Part shown: in pieces, positions 54,293 to 62,753 of the stretch
Layout of the letters: each line of letters opens with the position of its first letter
Numbering within the stretch: the first letter of the stretch is position 1
From: Paenibacillus auburnensis
GTDB lineage: Bacteria; Bacillota; Bacilli; Paenibacillales; Paenibacillaceae
Direction: 5' to 3'
Assembly (NCBI RefSeq): GCF_927798115.1
Contig: NZ_CAKMMG010000012.1
Coordinates: 62,001 to 126,000 of the forward strand
DNA: 64,000 nucleotides
Made by a program: the position numbers and the translations under genes
The notes under the pieces: model-generated
The model's input: only the letters and a program-made list of their open reading frames with translations
The model's database searches: none
What the model was told of the DNA's origin: nothing

Positions 54293-55275
54293 TTCTCACG
54301 TTCCCCGTCATCCTGCACCTTGCTTGCAAACTCATCGAGCAGCGCACGCACTTCACTTGTGGACTTGGTGTTCATTAAGGTATTTCTTAATTCACTTGCC
54401 CCGCGGAAGCCGCGGACATAGATTTTGAAGAATCGTTGAAGGGGGCTGAAGGCACGTGGTGCCTGTCCTGCGTATTGATCATAGAGATCCAGATGCAGCC
54501 GCAGCAGATCAAGCAATTCCTCACTACTGTGCTCCTTCGGCTCCTGCTCAAAAGCAAACGGATTATGAAAAATACCGCGCCCGATCATAATCCCATCCAC
54601 ACCGTACTGCTCAGCGAGCCTCAGGCCGGTCTGACGGTCAGGGATATCCCCGTTAATGGTCAGCAGCGTGCCCGGTGCCACCTCATCACGAAGCTTCTTG
54701 ATCTCCGGGATCAGCTCCCAGTGGGCATCTACTTTGCTCATTTCCTCTCTGGTGCGCAGATGAATGGACAGATTCACAATGTCCTGCTGCAAAATATGGG
54801 TTAACCAGCCGCGCCATTCGTCGATGTCAGTGAATCCGAGCCTTGTTTTTACACTGACGGGGAGTCCCCCGGCTTTGGCCGCCTGGATGATCTCCGCTGC
54901 GAGCTCGGGACGGCAGATCAGGCCGCTTCCCTTCCCGTTCTCTGCTACATTCGCTACAGGACAACCCATATTGATGTCGATGCCTTTGAATCCTTCCTTC
55001 GCCATCCCGATGCTCATCTGACGGAAGTATTCCGGCTTGTCTCCCCAGATATGCGCTACAATCGGCTGTTCATCCTCTGTAAACGTCAGACGGCCGCGCA
55101 CTGCATGGTGCCCCTCCGGGTGACAATAGCTCTCTGTATTCGCAAACTCCGTAAAAAACACATCCGGTCTGCCCGCTCTGCTTACGACATGGCGAAACAC
55201 AACATCCGTCACATCCTCCATGGGCGCCAGTATGAAAAAAGGCCGTGGTAAATCACGCCAAAAATTGTTTGTCAT
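54283..55275 (-). CDS. dus: tRNA-dihydrouridine synthase
   Basis: 330 residues; ATG 55275 with an AGAGAGGTTTTT site. FMN-dependent reduction of uridines in the tRNA D-loop. N-terminal FFILAPMEDVTDVVFRHVV, the catalytic-cysteine motif INMGCPVANVAENGKGSGL, KTRLGFTDIDEW, LSIHLRTREEM and INGDIPDRQTG are all present, followed by the helical C-terminal domain. A decayed copy (46570-47440) and a short fragment (29483-29617) exist in the window, so this is the one working copy. Confidence 0.95.
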   Translation of the reverse strand: MTNNFWRDLPRPFFILAPMEDVTDVVFRHVVSRAGRPDVFFTEFANTESYCHPEGHHAVRGRLTFTEDEQPIVAHIWGDKPEYFRQMSIGMAKEGFKGIDINMGCPVANVAENGKGSGLICRPELAAEIIQAAKAGGLPVSVKTRLGFTDIDEWRGWLTHILQQDIVNLSIHLRTREEMSKVDAHWELIPEIKKLRDEVAPGTLLTINGDIPDRQTGLRLAEQYGVDGIMIGRGIFHNPFAFEQEPKEHSSEELLDLLRLHLDLYDQYAGQAPRAFSPLQRFFKIYVRGFRGASELRNTLMNTKSTSEVRALLDEFASKVQDDGERENQS

Positions 55276-55318
55276 ATTAAAAACCTCTCTATGTCTTATT
55301 ACTGCCTACATTTATCGG

Positions 55319-55660
55319 TCAACGAATCAATAAGTCGAGTTTAGCAACGACATCTGACAGTGTTATCTGTGGTACTTTGCAGATGAACGCTGCCTGTCGG
55401 GACTGCCAATCGAGACTCTTTACTTGATCAGCAAGGATAACCCCTTCGATGGGCAGATCCTGCGGAATAACTACTTCAAACGGATAGCCTTTTTGCTTCG
55501 AAGTTACCGGGCAGAGCAAACAAAGCCCTACCTTACCATTATAAGATGCAGGAGATACGACCAAGGCCGGACGTTTACCTGCCTGTTCATGCCCCGCTTG
55601 CGGACCCAACTGCAACCATACCAAGTCGCCGCGATCCGGCACATACCCGTTTGTTACCAT
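55319..55660 (-). CDS. mazF: MazF-type endoribonuclease toxin
   Basis: 113 residues. VPDRGDLVWLQLGPQAGHEQ, GKRPALVVSP, CPVTSKQKGYPFEV and LADQVKSLDW are the MazF/PemK signature. It cuts single-stranded mRNA at short sites when free of antitoxin. ATG 55660 overlaps the mazE end by 7 bases. Only 43 bases separate it from the dus gene downstream. Confidence 0.94.
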   Translation of the reverse strand: MVTNGYVPDRGDLVWLQLGPQAGHEQAGKRPALVVSPASYNGKVGLCLLCPVTSKQKGYPFEVVIPQDLPIEGVILADQVKSLDWQSRQAAFICKVPQITLSDVVAKLDLLIR

Positions 55661-55884
55661 ACTTCCCGTCCTTGTAGCTCACCTGTAGGAACCTCTTTAT
55701 GGAGATTTTCCGGTGTGACCTGGGAAAGGATTTCGTCTAGTGTAGCCGACTTCGGCTTTATTATAAGATGCCCATCTTCCACATCAAGATCGACTTCGGA
55801 GCCTTCCTCAATACCGACCTTCAAGGCAAGGGACTTCGGAATGCGAATGCCCAAGCTGTTACCCCATTTTTGGACCTGAAACAT
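55654..55884 (-). CDS. mazE: MazE-type antitoxin (AbrB/SpoVT fold)
   Basis: 76 residues from ATG 55884 (MFQVQKWGNSLGIRIPKSLA), with AGGGGGCGG upstream; longer frames to 56019 lack a site. N-terminal swapped-hairpin DNA-binding domain (1-47) and a C-terminal tail (48-76) that would block MazF. It overlaps mazF, and the pair presumably represses its own promoter. Confidence 0.92.
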   Translation of the reverse strand: MFQVQKWGNSLGIRIPKSLALKVGIEEGSEVDLDVEDGHLIIKPKSATLDEILSQVTPENLHKEVPTGELQGREVW

Positions 55885-56076
55885 GGAACCGCCCCCTAGA
55901 ATGTATAAACAAAGTATAAACATTCTGTTTTTGAAAGTCAAATCGTCAACATTCCCAATCAATACACGCAAAAGGACAATGATACGGTTTTTCATCGTGT
56001 ACATCCTTGGAAATTTCAATTATATAATTATTTCCCGGGTTCGCACATGGTAAAATAAAGAAGAATTTACTTTAAG

Positions 56077-56358
56077 GTGAATTTACTTCAGGCGATAAAG
56101 AAGGAGAAACCAAATGAAAATATGCAGCGGCACCGCTCCGTGCAAGGTCTGAACCGGACGAAACTGCACGGAGCGGATAGAGTTCGTCCGTTCGGCTTTG
56201 CACTTTCATGGCAACCGATGAACAGCCTGTGGGTCGCACTAGTCGGCACAGGCAAAGGCTCCGGAGCAGCTTTGCTATTCCTTGCGATCGGAATTTTCGG
56301 TGCATGTTCTTGCCTGCCGTTCCGGGCGGATAAACATATATGGAGATTGGAAGAATAG
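56077..56358 (+). pseudogene. Relic of an MFS efflux transporter C-terminus
   Basis: The last 48 residues, SWQPMNSLWVALVGTGKGSG then a hydrophobic helix and FRADKHIWRLEE, look like the final helix and tail of macrolide-type MFS exporters. The first 40 residues do not. Ahead lies an AAGGAG-ATG start with only 12 codons (56114) and a GC-rich inverted repeat (CGCTCCGTGCA/TGCACGGAGCG, 56134-56175). I read this as a transporter gene that lost most of its body. Confidence 0.5.
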
Positions 56359-56390
56359 TTTTTTTATTCAAACGGCAATTAGCACAGTGT

Positions 56391-56419
56391 AGCTTTTAGG
56401 CTGCCCTGTGCTTTTTATT
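56391..56419 (+). terminator. Terminator after the MFS relic
   Basis: AGCACAG...CTGTGCT with an inner AGC/GCT pair, then TTTTATTTT. It supports the view that a rightward gene once ended here. Confidence 0.75.
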
Positions 56420-56432
56420 TTCCTGCAAACTC

Positions 56433-56471
56433 AAAAAGGCTATGCTTTTCGTTGTCAGAAAAACATAGCCT
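56433..56471 (-). terminator. Terminator of the anti-sigma gene
   Basis: Minus strand AGGCTATG...CATAGCCT followed by TTTTTGAG, 26 bases after the stop at 56497. Confidence 0.8.
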
Positions 56472-56496
56472 ATACTTCTTTAGAATTTTGCCTTAG

Positions 56497-57657
56497 TTAA
56501 TTATCTTCATTCTTATCTTTTTCATCACTATTCTTATTTGCATTCGCATTACTATTCTTATTTTCATGAGCTACAGCATTACTTTTGGTTGCGCCTTGGT
56601 TTTTGTTGTCTACTTCTTTTTTATCATTATCTTCAGCATCATCTTTTTTAGATTTATTGGTCACACTGGCAGCATTATTATCCTTGCTATCCTTGTCCTC
56701 ACTGCTCATCTTATCTTCTTTTTCATTAGCTTTAGATCCATTATTCACTTTAGCTGCATTTGTATTATTTGCATCGCTTGAGTCTGCGGCCGTGCCGGTG
56801 GTAGTGGTGCTAGTATTGGTATTATTGTCGGCTGTACTATTTGTTTGATCTTTGTTTTGATCTTTGTTTTGATCTTTATTTTGATCTTTATTTTGATCTT
56901 TATTTTCATCCTTATGATCAGCGTTATTCTTAAGCTTGGCTTTACTATCTTTTATAGTTTTCATTATATCTTTGACACTTGCATCTTTATATTCATCTAC
57001 AGTAGCGGTTGGATCAACCTTTTGAAGCTTATTTATAAGATTAAGCTTGCCAGGGCTGATGCCTAAAGTTCTCGCCTGATCCCTGCGGGCAAGGGCAACA
57101 TTATCTTTGATAACAGTTGCTGTTGTGTCAGTTTCCTGTAAAGCCTGATTTGCTCCGGTTTCAGCATCGTTTTCAAGTTTGGCTGCGGTCTTTGAATTAT
57201 CTGTTTCCGATGTAATAGAAACCACAGATGAACCGTTATCGGCTATAAAACCATTATCAACAGCAGAATAAACCAGCGTGCTGACAGCTACTCTAACATT
57301 AGAACCTTTTATGCTTATTTTAGCCAATATCTTGTTGCCGTCGTCATTGATTCCTTTAACTTTTACAACTTTATCAAACGCGTTAACGCCTATTTCTACG
57401 CTGGGGTTAATGTCCAGGCTTAGGTATGATACCGGTGTTTGATAATAGGCGTATGCCGAACCGCTTCCACCAACTAATAAGGTTGCCATGCAAGCTGCTA
57501 CTAACTTTTTCTTCATAATGAATGTCCTCCAATGATTGTATTTAATGTTTTTAGTATTCTCATTTATTAATGCGTCCTTTAGAAAACCTTCCGTTCTGCT
57601 TATTAAGTCGTCTTCGGCTTTAATTTGATTGATCGCAGATTTAAAACGTGAAATCAT
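56497..57657 (-). CDS. RsgI-like membrane anti-sigma factor with low-complexity tail
   Basis: 386 residues; ATG 57657 after AGGAGG, overlapping the sigma gene by 17 bases. Residues 1-48 are a short cytosolic part, 49-68 a transmembrane helix (KKKLVAACMATLLVGG), then an RsgI middle-domain pattern (YLSLDINPSVEIGVNAFDKV, GKLNLINKLQKVDP). From about 245 on the sequence is Asn/Asp/Lys/Ser-rich, with five KDQN units coded by 12-bp repeats. The cytosolic part should hold the sigma factor until a wall or polysaccharide signal releases it. No carbohydrate-binding module is present at the C-terminus. Confidence 0.85.
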   Translation of the reverse strand: MISRFKSAINQIKAEDDLISRTEGFLKDALINENTKNIKYNHWRTFIMKKKLVAACMATLLVGGSGSAYAYYQTPVSYLSLDINPSVEIGVNAFDKVVKVKGINDDGNKILAKISIKGSNVRVAVSTLVYSAVDNGFIADNGSSVVSITSETDNSKTAAKLENDAETGANQALQETDTTATVIKDNVALARRDQARTLGISPGKLNLINKLQKVDPTATVDEYKDASVKDIMKTIKDSKAKLKNNADHKDENKDQNKDQNKDQNKDQNKDQTNSTADNNTNTSTTTTGTAADSSDANNTNAAKVNNGSKANEKEDKMSSEDKDSKDNNAASVTNKSKKDDAEDNDKKEVDNKNQGATKSNAVAHENKNSNANANKNSDEKDKNEDN

Positions 57658-58141
57658 GTTCTTTACCTCCTAACTTTTGTTTCATAAGTTCCCTTGCTCT
57701 GTGTAAGTGAGAATAGATGGTGTTTACTTTTTTATTTAGTAACTGAGCCATTTCAGGCACGGTATACTCCTCGTAGTAAAATAGATAGATAACATCCTTG
57801 TACTTGTCCGGAAGTGATAAAACGACCTGCAGGAGTTCATTCTCTGCTTGATCCTCAAATGGAAATTCCATACCTTCAATTGAAACCATTTTCTTTCGCC
57901 AAAAGCTTTTTAAGATGTCCTTGCATTTATTGATTGTAACTCTGATTAGCCATGCTTTTTCATGTTCAGCACTTTCAAAGCGGGAGTTATTCTGTAACAA
58001 CTTTAGGAATACTTCTTGAAAAACATCATCCACATCTGCACTATTATGTAGATATAAAAAGCATATTCGACGTACAAGGTCAGAATATTGGGTGAGCGCA
58101 GCTGAAATATTATCGTTGATATCAATCGGTAATTGGGCCAT
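57641..58141 (-). CDS. ECF-type RNA polymerase sigma factor
   Basis: 166 residues; ATG 58141 with AAAGGAG upstream. Region 2: LVRRICFLYLHNSADVDDVF and QEVFLKLL, AWLIRVTINKCKD. Region 4: LPDKYKDVIYLFYYEEYTV, PEMAQLLNKKVNTIYSHLHRAR. It is followed by its membrane anti-sigma factor in one operon, so it probably directs its own promoter in response to an envelope signal. Targets cannot be read from this window. Confidence 0.93.
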   Translation of the reverse strand: MAQLPIDINDNISAALTQYSDLVRRICFLYLHNSADVDDVFQEVFLKLLQNNSRFESAEHEKAWLIRVTINKCKDILKSFWRKKMVSIEGMEFPFEDQAENELLQVVLSLPDKYKDVIYLFYYEEYTVPEMAQLLNKKVNTIYSHLHRARELMKQKLGGKEHDFTF

Positions 58142-58276
58142 TTTTTCTCCTTTCTATAGTGGATACGATCGACCAATAAGAATCCTTGCAAAATTTTTTT
58201 GTTTTTTTGTTTGAAAAATATTCCTTTATTGAATTATTACCTTCATTTCATTTTTCAGCCGGAATTCACGCTTGGT

Positions 58277-58319
58277 AACGAAAAAAAGAGACGTGGGAAT
58301 TCCCGCACCTCTTTTCGTT
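58277..58319. terminator. Hairpin between DUF1259 and sigma genes
   Basis: AACGAAAA..GAG..GTGGGA and the matching TCCCGC..CTC..TTCGTT form an imperfect long stem. It could end the leftward DUF1259 transcript. Confidence 0.5.
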
Positions 58320-58324
58320 ATGTT

Positions 58325-58470
58325 GTCATTGGATAGAATTCATTAACTCGTAGAACCCTATAAACCTAAGAACCCATCCGCCATGCTGGAAGGGTTCGGC
58401 TACCGTCACATTTTGTTTAGTCCTATCTCACTAGCACCGCCACCGACTCCACATATGTGGAGTCAGATAA
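58325..58470 (-). pseudogene. Gene fragments: DJ-1/PfpI 3' end and a piece shared with 29.8 kb
   Basis: 58325-58355 matches the last 30 bases of the DJ-1/PfpI gene (51391 region; encodes YELMNSIQ-like) with four changes. 58390-58425 matches 29795-29830 in about 30 of 35 bases and on the minus strand reads KQNVTVAEPFQHGG against KQDVTVAEPLQHDG. A 20-bp palindrome GACTCCACATATGTGGAGTC follows at about 58445-58464. These are scraps of duplicated genes. Confidence 0.6.
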
Positions 58471-58523
58471 GAAGACCCGTCAGCAACGGGGAGGACCACT
58501 CCAATCCGCACGATTCCTCATCA

Positions 58524-58946
58524 TTAACCTAAGAAGGCGATCGAACGTTTTACTTTTTTTGCAAATGCAACGGGATTATCGATCGACTCCCAGTGAATAT
58601 ACATCAGACGTGGATTCTCAAAAAGCCAGTGATTATGGACTGCTGTTACTTTGATCCCGTTCTTGCGGAGGTTTGAGAGCAGTCGATTGACTTGATTCTG
58701 GAAAAGTGCCGTTTCCCCTAAACACAGTGCGCGACCTGAACTGTCCAGTGATTCGAACGAGAACAGCTGATAACGGACCAATGGAGATGTGGTACGTCTT
58801 CCTAAAATTGAGGCGTTTACTCTCCTGTTTCTGGAGACAAAACAAACCGGACCCTTTGTAATTTCATGCTCGGTTCCACCTAAAATAGTTGAAAATTGGT
58901 TACATAGTCTTCTAAAACGGGGGCTTGCCTTCACCTGTTTCTCCAT
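58524..58946 (-). CDS. DUF1259 (LppY/LpqO-type) protein, copy A
   Basis: 140 residues; ATG 58946 with AAAGGATG upstream. Core features are GRALCLGETALFQNQVNRLL, KVTAVHNHWLFENPRLMYIHW and the ending AFAKKVKRSIAFLG. The paired histidines and tryptophan of HNHW may bind a metal or ligand. The mycobacterial members are lipoproteins, but this one lacks a signal peptide. Function unknown. It lies 53 bases downstream of a close paralogue, so the two are a tandem duplication and probably an operon. Confidence 0.85.
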   Translation of the reverse strand: MEKQVKASPRFRRLCNQFSTILGGTEHEITKGPVCFVSRNRRVNASILGRRTTSPLVRYQLFSFESLDSSGRALCLGETALFQNQVNRLLSNLRKNGIKVTAVHNHWLFENPRLMYIHWESIDNPVAFAKKVKRSIAFLG

Positions 58947-58999
58947 ACGAAATCATCCTTTCAGAATAAGTTAAGAATATAATTCACCGGTCCACTGCA

Positions 59000-59419
59000 T
59001 TAACCTAAGAACGCAATGGATTCTTTGGTTTTTTTGGCAAACGCAACAGGATTGTCAATGGATTCCCAGTGCATATACATTAAACGAGGGTTTTCTTTTA
59101 GCCAGTGATTATGAAGCGCAGTCACTTTTATCCCGCGTTTACGGAGATTGGACATCAATCGATTCACTTGATTTTGATGTACGGCAGTCTCGCCCAAACA
59201 AAGCGCGCGGCCCGACTTATCAAGAGATTCAAACGAAAACATTTGCATTTGCACCAAAGGCGAGCGCGTTCTTCTTCCCAGGATTGTCTCCCTTAAGTTC
59301 GTCATACGCGTGACAAAACAAACCGGACCTTCTTCAACTTCCGATTCGCCACCTAGAATTTTTCCAAATTGCATACAAAGTCTTTTGAATTGCGGGCTAA
59401 CCTTCACTTTTGCTTTCAT
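59000..59419 (-). CDS. DUF1259 (LppY/LpqO-type) protein, copy B
   Basis: 139 residues; ATG 59419 with GAAGGAGGGA upstream. Very similar to copy A throughout (RALCLGET, NQVNRLMSNLRKRGIKVTAL, HNHWLKENPRLMYMHWESID, and SIAFLG). The N-terminal third has diverged most (ESEVEEGPVCFVTRMTN against EHEITKGPVCFVSRNRR), which could mean different partners. The better ribosome site suggests that this is the first gene of the pair. Confidence 0.85.
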   Translation of the reverse strand: MKAKVKVSPQFKRLCMQFGKILGGESEVEEGPVCFVTRMTNLRETILGRRTRSPLVQMQMFSFESLDKSGRALCLGETAVHQNQVNRLMSNLRKRGIKVTALHNHWLKENPRLMYMHWESIDNPVAFAKKTKESIAFLG

Positions 59420-59572
59420 ATAATCCCTCCTTCACTCATTTTCGAAATATCTTATGATCAAATATGAAAAGTGCATGGACGAAACACTGAGGATAACCAA
59501 AATAAAAATAGGGCGTAGCGCAGATCATTCACGCACTTACCCCGAAAATCAAAAACTCTTATTAAAACGAAA

Positions 59573-59616
59573 AAGCCGAGTGATCATCAGGATAAACACC
59601 TGAATCTCATCGGCTT
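59573..59616 (-). terminator. Orphan terminator-like hairpin before the DUF1259 genes
   Basis: AAGCCGATGAG...CTCGGCTT with an inner TCAGG/CCTGA stem and TTTTTCGTTTT on the minus strand. No minus-strand gene ends nearby; the leftward unit that follows is DUF1259. It is either a leader attenuator for those genes or a leftover. The rest of 59420-59813 shows only the rightward esterase leader. Confidence 0.45.
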
Positions 59617-59813
59617 AGGGAGAAGTATTTTTTCAGAGACAGTGGGACTATAGAGACTAACATTACTATTTTAATATGATACGCCATATCTGCACCATTA
59701 AAAATTATATCATTTTCATATAAAAACTTTCCCTCAAACGTGTCATTTGAATAACTGTCTATCTAGCAATATAATCAATTAGTAGAAATATCTTCTAACT
59801 GGAGGAGTATTGA

Positions 59814-60569
59814 ATGAACTTTGTAAACCCACCAGCAGAATCGCCTCAATATGTTACTCATAAAACATTTTACAGCCCAGTATTAAATCACGAAGTAGGC
59901 TATAATATCTATCTTCCGTCAGGGTACAAAGACTGCGGCGAAAAATATCCGGTTGCGTACCACATTCACGGATGGACGGGCAACGAATCCTCCGAGATAT
60001 GGCCGCTGGAAAAGGTCTATAAAAACAGACAAGCCATTACTGTTTTTGTCAACGCCATTTCGTCGGAAGACAATTATTTCGATGCCTTGTTGCAAATTGA
60101 ATCCATCCTTATTAAGGAACTGATTCCCCATATCGACGGTCAGTACAGAACAAACACAACCCGCGAGAACAGAATGCTGTCAGGGTTTTCGATGGGCGGC
60201 AACATGGCGTTTTATTATGCAGTTAAGCACCCCGAGCTGTTTGGTTCCGTAACCTCTTACGCAGGAACCTATCACCATCTCTATCTCAAAGAATTCCGTA
60301 CTGTGGGGGTAGCACCGGAAAAAGTCATCGAGTTATACGAAGATATGATGAGAGAAGAATGGTATTTGGAGGAAAACAATATATTATGCTTGGTACGGCA
60401 AAATGCGGAAAAAATTCGCGGTAAACTAAAAATTGATATTCATATCGGCACAGCGGACATATTATTTTGCGATAATGAAATTTTACATTTATATTTGGAT
60501 TCGTTGAATATACTGCATGAGTACAGGAAATTCGAGGAGATTGACCACGACTTGGAAAAAATATTATAG
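59814..60569 (+). CDS. Alpha/beta-hydrolase, esterase D type
   Basis: 251 residues; ATG 59814 after CTGGAGGAG. Esterase-D-like fold with YPVAYHIHGWTGNESS (oxyanion region), the nucleophile elbow LSGFSMGGNMA (S126), an acid D in HIGTADIL and a late histidine in EIDHDLEKIL. There is no signal peptide, so it is cytosolic. Feruloyl, acetyl or enterochelin esters are substrates of relatives; the one here is unknown. The protein ends a little earlier than many relatives, but the catalytic histidine is retained. Confidence 0.85.
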   Translation: MNFVNPPAESPQYVTHKTFYSPVLNHEVGYNIYLPSGYKDCGEKYPVAYHIHGWTGNESSEIWPLEKVYKNRQAITVFVNAISSEDNYFDALLQIESILIKELIPHIDGQYRTNTTRENRMLSGFSMGGNMAFYYAVKHPELFGSVTSYAGTYHHLYLKEFRTVGVAPEKVIELYEDMMREEWYLEENNILCLVRQNAEKIRGKLKIDIHIGTADILFCDNEILHLYLDSLNILHEYRKFEEIDHDLEKIL

Positions 60570-60914
60570 CACACACAAACACAGGGAAAGGCTTGAAATT
60601 CACAGGTCCCGCCTCCCCCGTTCCAATCCTCAAACCCCACGTCCACACGTGTGGAGTAAGCAACGTCAACACATCTTGCCTAATAAGGAATCCCGATGGG
60701 CAATATTAGCAAAAATTATTCAGCATTACAAAGCGGCAATTAGGAATTGTGTATATATGGAAGTATGTTGGAAATATTTGTTTCTCATAAAGCAGCTCGG
60801 GGGTAATATATAGAGCGGCATCCGCATACATAACGGTCTGTTGCTGGCATAAAGGACAATCGGTTGTCCTCCTGTGGATGATACGTGCGATTATTACAGA
60901 ATAGGAGAATAAAA
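60570..60914. other. Gap with two palindromes before the Hsp90-type gene
   Basis: 345 bases without a gene. TCCACACGTGTGGA (60642-60655) is a 14-bp perfect palindrome, and AGGACAA-TCGG-TTGTCCT (60853-60870) is a hairpin 45 bases before the Hsp90 start, a candidate operator or leader structure. I find no convincing promoter. Confidence 0.45.
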
Positions 60915-62753
60915 ATGAAGAATCAAACCCAGGATACATATCGTTTTCAGGTCAACTTAAGCGGTATGATCAACATTTTGTCTAACCATTTGTATAGCAG
61001 CCCGAAGGTATTCTTGAGGGAGCTGCTGCAAAATGGTGTAGACGCGATTACTGCACGGCAGGCTTATTCTCAGGGTGGATACGATGGTAGGATTCATGTC
61101 GAGGTAAGCGAGACTTCAACCGGCGCGACCTTATTAGTTGAAGATAACGGGATCGGGTTAGACGAGTCGGAAATTCATGAGTTCCTGGCAATGATCGGAC
61201 AATCCTCCAAGCGGGGCGAGGACTTTCTCCAGACCAACACCTCTTTTATCGGGCGGTTTGGCATCGGGCTCTTGTCTTGCTTTATGGTGAGTGACGATAT
61301 CGTCATGGTTACACAATCCGCCAAGGGCGGACCTGCACTGGAATGGCGCGGGAAGCCGGATGGAACCTATACGATCCGCAAGCTCGAAGGGATACATGCT
61401 CCGGGAACCAAGGTTTTTTTGCGTTGCAAAGAAGGCTCTGAGCCGTACTTCAAGGAAGGCAATCTGCAAGAATGGCTGTTCCATTATGGAGCCCTGCTGC
61501 CTTACCCCATCCAATTGGTGTCCAATCAAACCACTCGCTTGATTAATCCGCCTTCCCCGCCTTGGGTCAAAGATCCGCAGCTGGCCCGGAAGCATCGCAG
61601 CGAGGTGCTGGCTTTTGGTAAGCAGGTGCTTGGGGAGACGTTCCGCGATTTCATTCCTCTGCATACCTCCTCCGGCCGGACAGGAGGCATCGCCTTTATC
61701 CTGCCGCAGGCAGTGAATTTGGGCGCCAAACGCAATCACAGGGTGTACTTGAAGCACATGCTGGTCTCCGAAGCCGCCGATAATGTCCTGCCGGACTGGG
61801 CGTTCTTCGTCAAATGTATGATTTGGACCGATGAGCTGCAGCCGACCGCTTCCCGGGAGCATTTCTATGAGAACGTCCAGCTGGAGCAGGTGCGGGAAGA
61901 ACTGGGTAGCACCATTCGTCAGGAATTGATGAGGATGGCGGAGTATGATCCGGATCGCCTGCAATCTATCATTTCGCTGCATGCCTTATCCATGAAGGCC
62001 CTCGCCGTGGAAGATTCATCCTTCTACTCCATTATTCACGAGTGGCTCCCGTTTGAGAGCACCTTTGGCACGAAGCCGCTTGGCGAGCTGAAGCAGCAGT
62101 CCCCCCTTTACTTTACTGCTACTCTGGACGAATACCGCCAGATTACCCATGTGGCTTCGGCCCAATCCATGCTGGTGGTGAATGGCGGATATATTTATGA
62201 TGCCGAGCTGCTGTCCCTGCTGCCCTTAATTGACCCGGACGTGCAGACGGAACGCTTGCTGCCGGAGGAGGTGTCATTATCCTTTACCGATATTACGCCT
62301 CAAGAGCGGCTTGACTACTATGAATCCGTAAGATTGGCGGATAGTGTGCTGCAGAAATTCCGCTGCCAGGTACAGCTTCGCCGCTTCAAGCCGGAGGAGA
62401 TTCCTGTTCTCTACACGCTGTCCCATGAGTCCGCACAGTGGCGTGTTATGGAGGCGACCAAAGAAGTGAGCACCGACGCTCTGTCCTCCGTTCTGGGCAG
62501 CCTGGGCGCTACGTTAAAAGATGCAGCGTACGCAACGCTTTATTTTAACCTGAACAATCCTGTCATTGAGCGGGCCTTTCATCCGGCACATAAGGCAATG
62601 CTGCCTTCCATTATCGAAATGCTGTACTGTAATGCGCTGATGATGGGACATTATCCGATGAACCGTCAAGAGACAGCGCTTTTGAACAAAGGCATCATTC
62701 AATTTATTGATTGGGGTATGACGGCCAGTCATACGACAGGAGGAGATGAGTAG
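60915..62753 (+). CDS. Hsp90-family ATPase (HtpG-like)
   Basis: 612 residues from ATG 60915 with AGGAG upstream. The N-terminal GHKL ATPase motifs are ELLQNGVDAITARQ, VEDNGIGLDESE and FIGRFGIGLLSCFMV; the middle domain has RHYLKHMLV-like RVYLKHMLVSEAADNVLPDW and SREHFYENVQLEQV. It belongs to the shorter HSP90-like group distinct from housekeeping HtpG, usually next to a helical-repeat gene. The next gene begins directly after the stop, so the two form a unit. The client is unknown. Confidence 0.9.
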   Translation: MKNQTQDTYRFQVNLSGMINILSNHLYSSPKVFLRELLQNGVDAITARQAYSQGGYDGRIHVEVSETSTGATLLVEDNGIGLDESEIHEFLAMIGQSSKRGEDFLQTNTSFIGRFGIGLLSCFMVSDDIVMVTQSAKGGPALEWRGKPDGTYTIRKLEGIHAPGTKVFLRCKEGSEPYFKEGNLQEWLFHYGALLPYPIQLVSNQTTRLINPPSPPWVKDPQLARKHRSEVLAFGKQVLGETFRDFIPLHTSSGRTGGIAFILPQAVNLGAKRNHRVYLKHMLVSEAADNVLPDWAFFVKCMIWTDELQPTASREHFYENVQLEQVREELGSTIRQELMRMAEYDPDRLQSIISLHALSMKALAVEDSSFYSIIHEWLPFESTFGTKPLGELKQQSPLYFTATLDEYRQITHVASAQSMLVVNGGYIYDAELLSLLPLIDPDVQTERLLPEEVSLSFTDITPQERLDYYESVRLADSVLQKFRCQVQLRRFKPEEIPVLYTLSHESAQWRVMEATKEVSTDALSSVLGSLGATLKDAAYATLYFNLNNPVIERAFHPAHKAMLPSIIEMLYCNALMMGHYPMNRQETALLNKGIIQFIDWGMTASHTTGGDE

